From positions 129,001 through 193,000 of the forward strand of contig JANWVT010000005.1 in the NCBI GenBank assembly GCA_025056255.1: a stretch of 64,000 nt of DNA, in the 5' to 3' direction. Below are positions 1 through 8,802 of the stretch, piece after piece; within the stretch, counting starts at the first letter, position 1; each line of letters starts with the position of its first letter. The translations under genes and the position numbers were made by a program. This DNA is from Bernardetiaceae bacterium. GTDB lineage: Bacteria > Bacteroidota > Bacteroidia > Cytophagales > Thermoflexibacteraceae. Under the pieces are notes generated by a model, which was not told the origin of the DNA, did not search any database, and was given only the letters and a program-made list of their open reading frames with translations.

Positions 1-2
1 CT

Positions 3-1595
3 ATGCTCAATGACAAAACTAAGTTGCCCAATGTTATGTCTCAGCATCATAGTGCCTCGAGTCATAAGTTGCATTTGCGCAACCTTACTATTGATGACTA
101 CGACGACATGCTGGAAATCATGAATTTGGTGTACTCCAACATTGGCGACGGCATTTGGTCTAAGCAAGATATTGAGGTATTGTTAAAAATATTTCCCGAA
201 GGGCAAATTTGCATTGAAGACAATGGAAAGGTAGTTGCTTGTGCGCTGTGTATCATTGTTGACTACGACAAATTTGGCGACAACCACACCTATCGCCAAA
301 TTACGGGCAACTACAAGTTTACTACGCACGACGCCAAAAAAGGTAATGTGCTGTATGGCATTGACATATTTGTTCACCCCAATTTTCAAGGGCTTCGCTT
401 AGGGCGACGCCTCTACGATGCACGCAAAGAACTTTGCGAGCACCTTAATTTGAGGGCTATTATTGCCGGCGGACGCATTCCCGGCTACGCGCAGTATGCC
501 GATAAAATTACCCCCCGCGAGTACATTGAACTGGTGAAAAACAAAGAAATCTCAGACCCTATTCTTTCCTTCCAACTCAGCAACGACTTCCACGTCAAGA
601 AAGTACTAACCAACTATTTGCCCGGCGACAGCGAATCGAAAGCCTATGCTACACTATTGGAATGGAACAACATCTACTATCAAGATGAAAAAGAACCTAT
701 CATTGGGGGGCAAAAAGAATTTGTACGGCTGGGCGTGGTGCAATGGCAAATGCGCAATGTGCCTTCCCTGCAAGCACTGTTAGAAAATGCCGAGTTTTTT
801 ATTGATGCCGTAAGCGACTATAAGGCTGATTTTGTGCTTTTCCCCGAATTTTTCAATGCGCCGCTAATGGGGCTTTTCAACGAAGACACTGCCGCCAAAG
901 CCATCCGGAAACTGGCAAGCTATACCGAAGAATTGCGCGACAAGTTTGTAGAATATGCTGTTGCCTACAATATCAACATTATTGCAGGCAGCATGCCTCT
1001 TTATAACGATGGTGAGCTTTATAACGTGAGCTACCTCTGTCGCCGCGACGGTACTTGGGATGCACAATACAAACTCCACATCACCCCCGATGAAAAAAGC
1101 CACTGGGGCGTGCAAGGGGGTAGTAAGCTGCGCGTTTTCGACACAGATGTGTGCAAAATTGGCATTCTGATTTGCTACGATGTAGAGTTTCCTGAGCTCT
1201 CTCGCATATTGGCAGAGCAAGGTATGCAAATATTGTTTGTTCCGTTCTTGACCGATACCCAAAATGGCTACCATCGCGTAAGCAAATGCGCCCAAGCAAG
1301 AGCCATAGAAAACGAATGCTACGTGGCTATTGCTGGCAATGTGGGCAATTTGCCGCGTGTAAAGAATATGGACTTGAACTACGCCCAGTCTGCTGTGTTC
1401 TCCCCTTCCGACTTTGCTTTTCCTAACGATGCCATTGTAGCACAAGCAACTCCTAACGCCGAAACTACCATCATTGCCGATGTAGATTTGAGTTTGCTTA
1501 AAGAGCTACACACAGCCGGTAGTGTACGCAACCTAAAAGACCGCCGCAAAGATTTGTACGAAATTAAATGGTTCAATAAAAAACATCTTACCTGA
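3..1595 (+). CDS. GNAT acetyltransferase-nitrilase (carbon-nitrogen hydrolase) fusion protein
   Basis: A 530-residue protein with an N-terminal GNAT-like domain (about residues 22-190, with the acetyl-CoA loop region around FQGLRLGRRLYDAR) and a C-terminal nitrilase-superfamily domain (about 238-515). The hydrolase triad is visible: Glu282 in LFPEFF, Lys357 in YKLHITP and Cys391 in LICYDVEF. Two-domain proteins of this kind are a known family (B. subtilis YhcX-like). The amide or nitrile substrate and the acetyl acceptor are not known, so no substrate is assigned. The ATG lies two bases from the window edge and an internal ATG (MSQHH) is an alternative start. The stop is 3 bases from the stop of the convergent DUF2490 gene. 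Confidence 0.88.
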   Translation: MLNDKTKLPNVMSQHHSASSHKLHLRNLTIDDYDDMLEIMNLVYSNIGDGIWSKQDIEVLLKIFPEGQICIEDNGKVVACALCIIVDYDKFGDNHTYRQITGNYKFTTHDAKKGNVLYGIDIFVHPNFQGLRLGRRLYDARKELCEHLNLRAIIAGGRIPGYAQYADKITPREYIELVKNKEISDPILSFQLSNDFHVKKVLTNYLPGDSESKAYATLLEWNNIYYQDEKEPIIGGQKEFVRLGVVQWQMRNVPSLQALLENAEFFIDAVSDYKADFVLFPEFFNAPLMGLFNEDTAAKAIRKLASYTEELRDKFVEYAVAYNINIIAGSMPLYNDGELYNVSYLCRRDGTWDAQYKLHITPDEKSHWGVQGGSKLRVFDTDVCKIGILICYDVEFPELSRILAEQGMQILFVPFLTDTQNGYHRVSKCAQARAIENECYVAIAGNVGNLPRVKNMDLNYAQSAVFSPSDFAFPNDAIVAQATPNAETTIIADVDLSLLKELHTAGSVRNLKDRRKDLYEIKWFNKKHLT

Positions 1596-1598
1596 TGT

Positions 1599-2321
1599 CT
1601 AATCTTCTTTGATTTCAGGCTCCATGACTTTGCTGTTGCGCTTTTTAGGATCGAACATTTCTATGAAAATGCCAATTTGTAGGAAATCGGTACCCGTTTC
1701 GTCGTTGATGCGATAGTCGAACTGGTGCAAGTAGCCTATTTGTACAGATACTTCGGGCGAAAATCTTTTGGTTAAACTGAATGCCAAGCGGTTACGCTCA
1801 AAGTAGGGTTCGCGGTCGGTAAAAAACAACTCGTTAGTAACGCTCAACCAATACGGCTGATAACCTTTGTGTGTGTTGCCAAAGGGATAGGCTACTCCTG
1901 CTCGATACCGAAAACGATTGCGATAGCCGTTAGTAGTGAAGCGCATCTCCATTCTGTAGCGCTGTTCTATTTTTAATTTGCCTATGTATTGCATCAGCGA
2001 AAGGTGAGGCCATAGGCGTATTTCGCTATTGTTTTTAGGTCGTACAAAGTTACCTCCTTCCCTAAAAGTATCATATCTGCCAATGCCTATGCCAGTATAT
2101 ACGTTAGGATATGCTTTGTAGGTGAATCCTCCTTTGTATTCGTAATAATGAAAGTGGTCGTAAAAACGCAGCGAACGCAGTTGAGCCTCACCAAAAAGGC
2201 TGAGCCGTGTATGTAGCTCGTAGCGAATATTGATAGCATTCCAGCTACCCAACACACCGTCTTGGGCATTTGCGCCAAGACATAATATGAGCCACATCAT
2301 CACTACTAACCGGCTTTTCAT
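1599..2321 (-). CDS. DUF2490 family outer-membrane protein
   Basis: A 240-residue protein with a cleavable signal peptide ending near GANAQ, followed by alternating aromatic/polar strands (for example EIRLWPHLSL, KIEQRYRMEMRF, FRYRAGVAYPF) typical of an outer-membrane beta barrel. The pattern with an N-terminal WNAINIRYEL segment matches the DUF2490 family, common in Bacteroidota and without a known biochemical role. The start was set at MKSRLVV because this puts the signal peptide at the N terminus; an in-frame upstream start would add seven residues. On the minus strand a perfect -7 box TATTTTTG (2340-2347) lies just upstream, with a TTG 23 bases further out (2371-2373), a plausible but unproven promoter. 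Confidence 0.78.
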   Translation of the reverse strand: MKSRLVVMMWLILCLGANAQDGVLGSWNAINIRYELHTRLSLFGEAQLRSLRFYDHFHYYEYKGGFTYKAYPNVYTGIGIGRYDTFREGGNFVRPKNNSEIRLWPHLSLMQYIGKLKIEQRYRMEMRFTTNGYRNRFRYRAGVAYPFGNTHKGYQPYWLSVTNELFFTDREPYFERNRLAFSLTKRFSPEVSVQIGYLHQFDYRINDETGTDFLQIGIFIEMFDPKKRNSKVMEPEIKED

Positions 2322-2605
2322 AATAGAGCTTAAAGCCGGCAAAAATACTTCATCATGAAAACGATAAAAACAATACGAGCCATAACTGCCGTAACAACAT
2401 GCTGCTCACCATTAATAAAGCCAACCCAACTGTTCTAATGCTGAGCGGTCGTACCAAGGTAGTATCGAGCAAGGTAGGTTACTCTGCAATTCTAATAAAT
2501 TTAGCTTTGAACACAACCCCGAAAGGATTGAATGCCTCTCAGGGGTGGTGCTTTGTAGCTTGTATAACGATAGTGGCAAACAAACAAGGTCAATCCGCAC
2601 ATTAC

Positions 2606-3457
2606 TTAGCCTTGCCATACTCCAAACTTGCCAGCTTGGTAGTCGGCATAGGCTTGCCTAATTTCTGCCGGGCTATTCATCACAAAAGGACCCTGTGCTA
2701 CAATAGGTTCATTAAAAGGAAGAGCATGCCCAAAAATGAGCAAGGCAGGCTCTTGGCTACTCATGTGCAGGTGTGTACCCTGATGGGTAAACTCTACTAA
2801 TTGGCGCTGAGGCACGTACTGTCCGTTTATGGTAATGCTACCGCGCACGGTGTAGAGCAAAATGTTCCGCTCTGCACTCACCTCAGTGTGCCACTGGGCG
2901 CCGGGCTGAAGCTCTACAGTACACAAAAACAGGTCGGTTAATGGCTGGATAGCTCCGCGAAGCCCTTCGTGTACACCTGCAATCAGCTGCAGGTGCACTT
3001 TTTCGCCTACAATGCTCGTTGGAATGTCTTTTTTCTGCAAACCAATATAGTTAGGCTTGGTCATTTTAAGCCGAGCCGGCAAGTTGAGCCATAATTGCAA
3101 AATTTCCAGCTCTCCGCCAGAGCGCATAAACTCCTCTGAGGAGGTTTCGGCATGAATCAGTCCACTGCCGGCTGTCATCCATTGGATACCGCCCGCTTTG
3201 ATAATGCTGCGGAAACCTTGCGAGTCGCGGTGCATAATATCGCCCGCCACAATAAAGGTAACCGTTTCCATTCCTCGGTGTGGATGCGGACCAAAAGGAA
3301 GCCCACGATTGTCGGGTGGATACACCTGATAGCCATGATGGTTTAACAACAGAAAAGGGTCTATGTGTGACAGCGAAGCATTGGGCAAGGGAGAATACGT
3401 AATAAGGTCGGCAATAAGATGATATGCCGCAGCATGTATTTGCTTAATGATACGCAT
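2606..3457 (-). CDS. Pirin family protein
   Basis: A 283-residue bicupin of the pirin family. The N-terminal cupin carries the metal-binding signature GPHPHRGMETVTF and the second ligand pair GLIHAETS. The pirin C-terminal domain follows from about residue 170 (VSAERNILLYTVRG, LLIFGHALPFNEPIVAQGPFVMN). Pirins bind a single metal ion; some have quercetin dioxygenase activity and others act as redox-sensitive regulators, and the sequence does not say which applies. The ATG at 3457 was chosen over a TTG seven codons upstream because homologues begin close to this point. It ends 284 bases upstream of the DUF2490 start. Confidence 0.9.
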   Translation of the reverse strand: MRIIKQIHAAAYHLIADLITYSPLPNASLSHIDPFLLLNHHGYQVYPPDNRGLPFGPHPHRGMETVTFIVAGDIMHRDSQGFRSIIKAGGIQWMTAGSGLIHAETSSEEFMRSGGELEILQLWLNLPARLKMTKPNYIGLQKKDIPTSIVGEKVHLQLIAGVHEGLRGAIQPLTDLFLCTVELQPGAQWHTEVSAERNILLYTVRGSITINGQYVPQRQLVEFTHQGTHLHMSSQEPALLIFGHALPFNEPIVAQGPFVMNSPAEIRQAYADYQAGKFGVWQG

Positions 3458-3478
3458 AGAAAATTTAAGTTTCAACAA

Positions 3479-3935
3479 CTATTGTACTAACTATAAAAAA
3501 GCCACCAATGTTTGGGGATGATGATATAAACATAAATTCGCGCGGTCTGAATTATTCTTTATTCAAATTCGAAGATATATTTATGCAATATAAGTGAGCG
3601 CATTTACCAAGCTAAATTGGATTGGGTTCAAAGCAACCTGCCACTAAATCCGAAAGAATACAACCTACTGGGCTCACTTGGTTGCTACAATCATACGCTC
3701 AACAAGCACCAGACATGCCCAGCTGCCCAAGCTAAGCATTGAGCTATTTTGAGTCGTTTTTCAAAACTTTTACTACAAAACCTGCCAAGCGCTAATTTTT
3801 CTTGTATCGTATTTATTAAAAAGGCATAGCAGCCAATCACATCAAAGCAATTTAATGATTAGCTAAAAATTTTAAAAAAAAGAGAACCTACCCACATGCA
3901 GAGGTATTAAGCTATGAATAAAAAAACGAACTATT
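3479..3935. other. 457-base intergenic region with no recognised gene
   Basis: The divergent gap between pirin and gldN. It is AT-rich and must hold promoters for both genes, but I find no clear -33/-7 pair. On the plus strand a frame is open from 3551 to the TGA at 3740-3742, about 63 codons with reasonable-looking codons after 3596, but it has no ATG and its product (for example DWVQSNLPLNPKEYNLLGSL) resembles nothing I know. It may be a gene remnant or chance. Confidence 0.4.
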
Positions 3936-4787
3936 ATGAAAAACATTGTTGTTAGAAAAATCGCCTTATTTAGTGTGTGGATTGCTTCACTTTTTTCTGG
4001 GGCGGAAATGTTTGCACAAGAACGGGAAGAATTTGGTTATAATCAGCATTCTCTACGCCCTATTAAAACCTCAGACCAGTTGTTTAAAAAAACATTGTGG
4101 TACCTGATAGACTTGCGAGAGAAACAAAACAAGCCCTTAAACGCAAAAGGATACGAATTGACTGGCTTGCTAATAGAGGCAGTAAAACAAGGCTTATTGC
4201 GACCTTTTACAGATGATAATCTGAATGAAAGGCTTAGTTTAGACGAGTTTATGACTAGAATTACTAAACAAAAACCCACTCAAGAAGATGAGCTATTCCC
4301 AGACATGGGAGAAGATGATGATATGTGGAGTAATGAAACAGAGCAATCAACTACTAATGAACCTGTTTACTACTTGCCGGGTAAAGAGCTGTATCTCATA
4401 GAGCTTAAAGAAGATTTGATTTTCGACAAAAAGCGCTCGCGCATGTATCGCGATATCCAAACCATTAAGCTCATCCTGCCCGCAGAAGTCAATTTGACGG
4501 GAGTAGACAAGGAAATTGCTACATTTCTTTACAAAGAAGTGGTAGAAAACGTATTTAAAGATAACCCAAAAGCGATTTGGTTTAATAATAACAACCCTCG
4601 CGAACACCGGAACATGGCAGAAGCTTTCGACCTGCGACTTTTTAGCGCACATTTAACCAAGTATGAAAACGGAGAAGATGCAACTATTATGGATATTTTT
4701 AATGGTAGCCCAGAAGCTGCTATGTATGCTGCTTTGCAAATAGAGTATGCCTTACTGGAATTCGAAACCAACCTGTGGGAGAATTAA
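3936..4787 (+). CDS. gldN: GldN/PorN-like protein of the gliding-motility / type IX secretion machinery
   Basis: A 283-residue protein with a signal peptide (cleavage near AEMFAQ). The family hallmarks are present throughout: LRPIKTSDQLFKKTLWYLIDLREKQN near the N terminus, LFPDMGEDDD in a variable acidic linker, LIELKEDLIFDKKRSRMYRDIQ in the middle, and FKDNPKAIWFNN and LEFETNLWEN at the C terminus. In Flavobacterium and Porphyromonas, GldN/PorN binds the lipoprotein GldK/PorK and forms periplasmic rings of the type IX secretion system. The usual gldKLM genes are not next to it; neighbours are unrelated, so it could be a detached gldN or a paralogue. An intrinsic terminator follows. Confidence 0.85.
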   Translation: MKNIVVRKIALFSVWIASLFSGAEMFAQEREEFGYNQHSLRPIKTSDQLFKKTLWYLIDLREKQNKPLNAKGYELTGLLIEAVKQGLLRPFTDDNLNERLSLDEFMTRITKQKPTQEDELFPDMGEDDDMWSNETEQSTTNEPVYYLPGKELYLIELKEDLIFDKKRSRMYRDIQTIKLILPAEVNLTGVDKEIATFLYKEVVENVFKDNPKAIWFNNNNPREHRNMAEAFDLRLFSAHLTKYENGEDATIMDIFNGSPEAAMYAALQIEYALLEFETNLWEN

Positions 4788-4835
4788 GCACTGATGGGAG
4801 CTAACCATGTAAGCCACCTCCATCATTTGTAGCCA

Positions 4836-4863
4836 CCCGACCCTGCGTCGGGTTTTTATTTTT
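4836..4863 (+). terminator. Rho-independent terminator after gldN
   Basis: A perfect 6-bp stem CCCGAC / GTCGGG with the 5-base loop CCTGC, followed directly by TTTTTATTTTT. It lies 49 bases after the gldN stop codon on the same strand, as expected for the end of a monocistronic transcript. Confidence 0.85.
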
Positions 4864-5021
4864 ACCATTTCAAGTATGTGCACTGTTTGCAGTTGCTTTC
4901 ATCTTAGTTGTTCATCAGCAGCAACGCAAGCTGTATCATGATGACCACAAAGCAGGAAATTTGATTATCCGATGCTGTAACTTGGCTCTATGTAGTACAT
5001 TGTTTAAACCAATATGCTTCT

Positions 5022-6725
5022 ATGCCTGCACAAAAACTTTTTTCAGACAGCAAACGCAACCCCTCGCTACCTGTGATTGGTGTTTTCACTGCTTGCGACC
5101 CTCGTATAGATGAACAAGCACGCATTCGCGCGGGCAATATTGTGCGCATGGCTGCCGAGCAAATAGCCGACAGCATTGTACTCCCCGACCAAACGCCGGT
5201 GCCTGTTGTATACTCCGACTTATTGGTAGATGGCGAACAACAAGCCGATGCAGTAGCTGCTCAATTTAAAGCAGCAGGGGTAAATGTGATTGTATGTGTA
5301 CCAGACACCTGGTCTTTTCCACAACTCACCGTTATTTCACTGCTTGCACATTTTCCACCTGACACGCCGTTTAACTTTACCACCGGCAATAGCGGTCCGC
5401 GTCCGGGAGTGGTATTTACACATGCCACCGCAGGAGCTTTGGCGCAATCGGGCAGGTTAGTGCACATCAATGTAGGCAGTTGGGCAGACACAGGGCTTGA
5501 ACCCGTAATGACGCCACAGACCCGCCAAACCCTTATTGATTGGTGCTATGCAGCAGTTACCTACCAAGGCTTGAAAGGCAGGCGCGTAGTAGTATTTGGG
5601 CACGACTCCATGGGCATGGAAACAGCCCTGCCCCACATTGCCGCCACACGTAACTATTTTGGCTTAGAAATTACGCGGTTAGACATGAAACTGCTCGCCG
5701 ACATGCTCAACAAAAAGGCATATGACGCTGCCGAACTCAAGCACATGCGAAAATGGTTGCTGGAAGGTTCGCAAGGAGCAGAACTACCCACCCCACAAGA
5801 CTCGGACAATTTGGACAAAAGCCTCGCTTTATATCTGATTGTCCGCGACCTCATGCGCGATTTGAATGCCGTAGGCGGTGGTTTCATGAGTCAGTTAGAA
5901 TGGGGATCGGATGCTCGCGGCTTACCCCTACCCGTAGCTGATATTATGGAGTCGTTGTTTAATTCTACATTCGACCACAACGGCACCAAACCGGTTGTGC
6001 CATACGCCACAGAAGCCGACGTACAGGCATTGCTCACACAACTGTTTATGACTTGGCTCTCTGGTGGTAATCCCCCCTTGTTCATGGACTTCCGCAAGGT
6101 GTGGGAACCCCACGAAATCAAAGCACTAGCAGAAGTGCACGGAGTAACATTGCAAGGAAATACCAATTGGGAAGCCAAAGGATTTGTGGATGGTGTCAAT
6201 TCGGGTTCTGCTTCGTTTAACTGGGCAGGGCTGCCCGGCGAATCGGCAGAAGAGGTGCTCAAACGCATCTCTTTTCCTAAGGCAGTAGATTACTTTTCTT
6301 ACTTGGGCAACTCAGTACATTTTATTTCACCCGCGGGCATTCAGGGAATTGCCGCTCGAATGGCTTACAGTTCGCTTTCAGGAATGTTTTCTATGGTGTG
6401 GGATGAAGCAGAAACCATTTTGCCTCCAGAAAAATTAGCCAAAGCCATCTGCCAAACGGCTAATCCTACTTGGCCGCATACCTTCGTAATGCCTAAACAT
6501 GCCACCATGGCCGAATACAAGCATTATGCACCTGCTAATCATTTCCACATGACTTGGAACCTCAGCCGTGCACGCCTGCAATACTGGATGGACTTGGCTA
6601 ACGTGCTTTCCGTTACGCCATGGGCTGCTATGCCTGCTTTTGAGGAAGGCAAAGACCGCCCTGTGCCTTTGTTATATTTGATTAATGGCGGAGAAAATGC
6701 TACCAAATTGATGCGGAGAAAGTAA
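5022..6725 (+). CDS. L-fucose/D-arabinose isomerase-fold sugar isomerase
   Basis: A 567-residue ketol isomerase of the L-fucose isomerase family (E. coli FucI has 591). By alignment from memory, the residues that bind metal and act in catalysis are all present: Glu331 in PYATEAD, Asp356 in LFMDFRKVWEP and His509 in NHFHMTWN, matching FucI Glu337, Asp361 and His528. Overall similarity to FucI is modest, so the sugar is uncertain. The next gene, 10 bases downstream, is an AraB-type ribulokinase, which makes arabinose to ribulose conversion likelier than fucose. No araA, araD, fucose aldolase or sugar transporter lies nearby. Confidence 0.8.
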   Translation: MPAQKLFSDSKRNPSLPVIGVFTACDPRIDEQARIRAGNIVRMAAEQIADSIVLPDQTPVPVVYSDLLVDGEQQADAVAAQFKAAGVNVIVCVPDTWSFPQLTVISLLAHFPPDTPFNFTTGNSGPRPGVVFTHATAGALAQSGRLVHINVGSWADTGLEPVMTPQTRQTLIDWCYAAVTYQGLKGRRVVVFGHDSMGMETALPHIAATRNYFGLEITRLDMKLLADMLNKKAYDAAELKHMRKWLLEGSQGAELPTPQDSDNLDKSLALYLIVRDLMRDLNAVGGGFMSQLEWGSDARGLPLPVADIMESLFNSTFDHNGTKPVVPYATEADVQALLTQLFMTWLSGGNPPLFMDFRKVWEPHEIKALAEVHGVTLQGNTNWEAKGFVDGVNSGSASFNWAGLPGESAEEVLKRISFPKAVDYFSYLGNSVHFISPAGIQGIAARMAYSSLSGMFSMVWDEAETILPPEKLAKAICQTANPTWPHTFVMPKHATMAEYKHYAPANHFHMTWNLSRARLQYWMDLANVLSVTPWAAMPAFEEGKDRPVPLLYLINGGENATKLMRRK

Positions 6726-6735
6726 ATCGGCAACA

Positions 6736-8400
6736 ATGAAACAACCATTTGCATTAGGCTTTGATTTCGGCACAGCTTCTGTAAGGGCTTGCATCATAGA
6801 TGCCGATACAGGCGAAGCTGTTGCCAGTGCTGTTTGTCCTTATGGCAGTGGTGAAAATGGCACACTGTACGATGCCCGTCAACCGCTTTTAGCTCGGCAA
6901 TCGCCTTTGGACTATTTGGCAAGCATGGAAAAAGCCGGCGCTGAGGCAGTAGCCATATTCCGGCAAGCAGGCTATCAACCCAAACAAATAATTGGCATAG
7001 GTGTAGCTGCAACAGCCTCTACCCCTATTCCTGTAACAGAAAATTTGCAACCATTAGCAGCTTTGCCCCGCTTTGCTGATAATTTAAATGCTTATGCTTG
7101 GCTTTGGAAAGACCACACCGCTATTGAAGAAGCTCTACAAATTACGCAAATAGCTGCTCAACATCGTCCTGCATACTTAATGAAATGTGGCGGCAGCTAC
7201 TCTTCTGAGTGGTTTTGGTCGAAAATATGGCATTGCCTCCGCACCAGTCCTGAGGTATTTCATGCAGCCTACACTTGGGTAGAACAATCAGACTTTATTC
7301 CAGCTGTGTTGGCAGGTATTACCCATCACAAGCAACTCAAACGCAACGTGTGTGCCGCCGGACATAAAGCCATGTATGCCCCTGAATGGAACGGCTTGCC
7401 CGACAAGGCATTTCTAACTATGCTCAGTCCTGAATTGGCGGCTTTGCGCGAGCGTCTTTACGAAAAGGCTTATGACTATCGCCAAACTGCCGGCATACTT
7501 TGCACTCCATGGGCTACTAAGTTAGGACTACCCGCGGGAATCCCTATTGCCGTAGGTGCCATTGACGCGCATGTTGGCGCTATTGGAGCCGGGGTAGGCA
7601 AAGGAAAACTAGTCAAAATTATTGGCACTTCCACCTGCGACATCATGGCTTTTCCGCAAGCAGAAGCACCTAACGATTTTGCAGGCGTAGCAGGTTTGGT
7701 ACGCGACTCTGTCATTCCCGGCTACATTGGGCTGGAAGCTGGTCAGGCAGCAGTTGGCGATTTGCTCGACTGGTGGGTGAGACAAACCCTAAACAAAGAT
7801 GTTACCTACCATACCGTGCTTACCCAAAAGGCTGCTGCCCTCAAACCCGGACAAAGCGGCTTGCTTGCCTTAGACTGGAACAACGGAAACCGAAATATCT
7901 TAGCCGACCAGCAACTCACCGGTCTGCTGGTAGGGCAAACCTTAGCCACTACCGACTACGAAATTTATCGCGCGCTGATTGAAGCCACTGCTTTTGGTGC
8001 AAGAAAAATTACCGAACTCATCACCCGTCAAGGTATCCAAATAAACCAGATAGTCGCTACAGGTGGTATCGGACACAAAAATGAACTTTTCATGCAAATT
8101 TATGCCGATATATTGGGCTATCCTGTATACTTGGTAGATAACCCCCATACAGTAGCAATAGGAGCTGCTATTATGGGTGTTATAGCTGCCCAAGAAGTAC
8201 TTCACCCAGCAGCAACAATCGAAAAGTTAGCCGTTAGAGCAGGCAAAGTGTATAAACCTCAGCCCGAAGCACAAGCCATTTATGAACAGCTCTATCAGCT
8301 TTACAGCCAACTACACGAATCTTTCGGACGAAAAGGACACGTTGCTTCGCTTTATGAAATCATGAAAGCACTCCTTCGCATTAAGGAAAGCACTACATAG
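6736..8400 (+). CDS. araB: Ribulokinase (FGGY family, AraB type)
   Basis: A 554-residue FGGY carbohydrate kinase that phosphorylates ribulose to ribulose-5-phosphate with ATP. It aligns closely with E. coli AraB along its length: LGFDFGTASVRA at the N terminus, WLWKDHTAIEEA, GGSYSSEWFWSKI, CAAGHKAMY, then the ATPase core IIGTSTCDIM, IPGYIGLEAGQAAVGD and ATAFGARKI, and ATGGIGHKNELFMQI near the C terminus. The Asp of IDAHVGAIGAG is the expected catalytic base. It forms a two-gene operon with the upstream isomerase. AraB enzymes accept several ribuloses, so D- versus L-ribulose is not settled by sequence. Confidence 0.9.
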   Translation: MKQPFALGFDFGTASVRACIIDADTGEAVASAVCPYGSGENGTLYDARQPLLARQSPLDYLASMEKAGAEAVAIFRQAGYQPKQIIGIGVAATASTPIPVTENLQPLAALPRFADNLNAYAWLWKDHTAIEEALQITQIAAQHRPAYLMKCGGSYSSEWFWSKIWHCLRTSPEVFHAAYTWVEQSDFIPAVLAGITHHKQLKRNVCAAGHKAMYAPEWNGLPDKAFLTMLSPELAALRERLYEKAYDYRQTAGILCTPWATKLGLPAGIPIAVGAIDAHVGAIGAGVGKGKLVKIIGTSTCDIMAFPQAEAPNDFAGVAGLVRDSVIPGYIGLEAGQAAVGDLLDWWVRQTLNKDVTYHTVLTQKAAALKPGQSGLLALDWNNGNRNILADQQLTGLLVGQTLATTDYEIYRALIEATAFGARKITELITRQGIQINQIVATGGIGHKNELFMQIYADILGYPVYLVDNPHTVAIGAAIMGVIAAQEVLHPAATIEKLAVRAGKVYKPQPEAQAIYEQLYQLYSQLHESFGRKGHVASLYEIMKALLRIKESTT

Positions 8401-8802
8401 CACAGTTGTTGAACATATTTCAACGGGAATTATGTGATTAGATATTAGAAAAATTCAACTTCCATGCTTGGTTGAACGCTGTTGTTATTCTTCTCACTCG
8501 CTGTTGTTCGCGTTTTTATGAATAACCGCTGTGATGTAGCTTGTAATCCGGCAGCGTTGCAAAAAAAGTTCTTCTTCGAAAAACACCAAAGAGATGTTTC
8601 TTTACCATTGTTGCCATCTTTACGCCCCCTTAGCATACATCATCATTTGTTTGGGTTCAAGCAAACACTTGTGGGCAGGGCAATACGCACCGTGCTACTG
8701 TAACATACCTTGCATGAACAATAGCAATCTGGCAGGTTTGAGCAGCCTGTCATATTACTGCACAATCAAGGTTCTTTGAGATGCTGATATTGAATAGCAG
8801 TG
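8401..8802. other. 402-base convergent gap without a recognised gene
   Basis: The gap lies between the ends of the ribulokinase and DUF2400 genes. Short open frames exist on both strands (up to about 73 codons) but none has a recognisable product. A small hairpin GTTGAA-CATAT-TTCAAC sits shortly after the ribulokinase stop, without a T tract. I see nothing else that can be supported. Confidence 0.4.

Noticed and set aside
864-1445. A 193-codon minus-strand open frame inside the nitrilase gene
   Set aside because: It is the antisense shadow of a clearly conserved enzyme domain.
2399-2800. A 133-codon open frame on the plus strand between the DUF2490 and pirin genes
   Set aside because: Half of it is antisense to the pirin C-terminal region and the rest has no recognisable product; the codon pattern does not look coding.
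3551-3742. An open plus-strand frame upstream of gldN
   Set aside because: It has no start codon and no similarity I can name; kept only as a note in the intergenic entry.
8482-8779. Two short overlapping open frames in the gap after the ribulokinase gene
   Set aside because: They overlap each other and a minus-strand frame, have Cys- and His-rich low-likelihood products, and show no ribosome-binding context.
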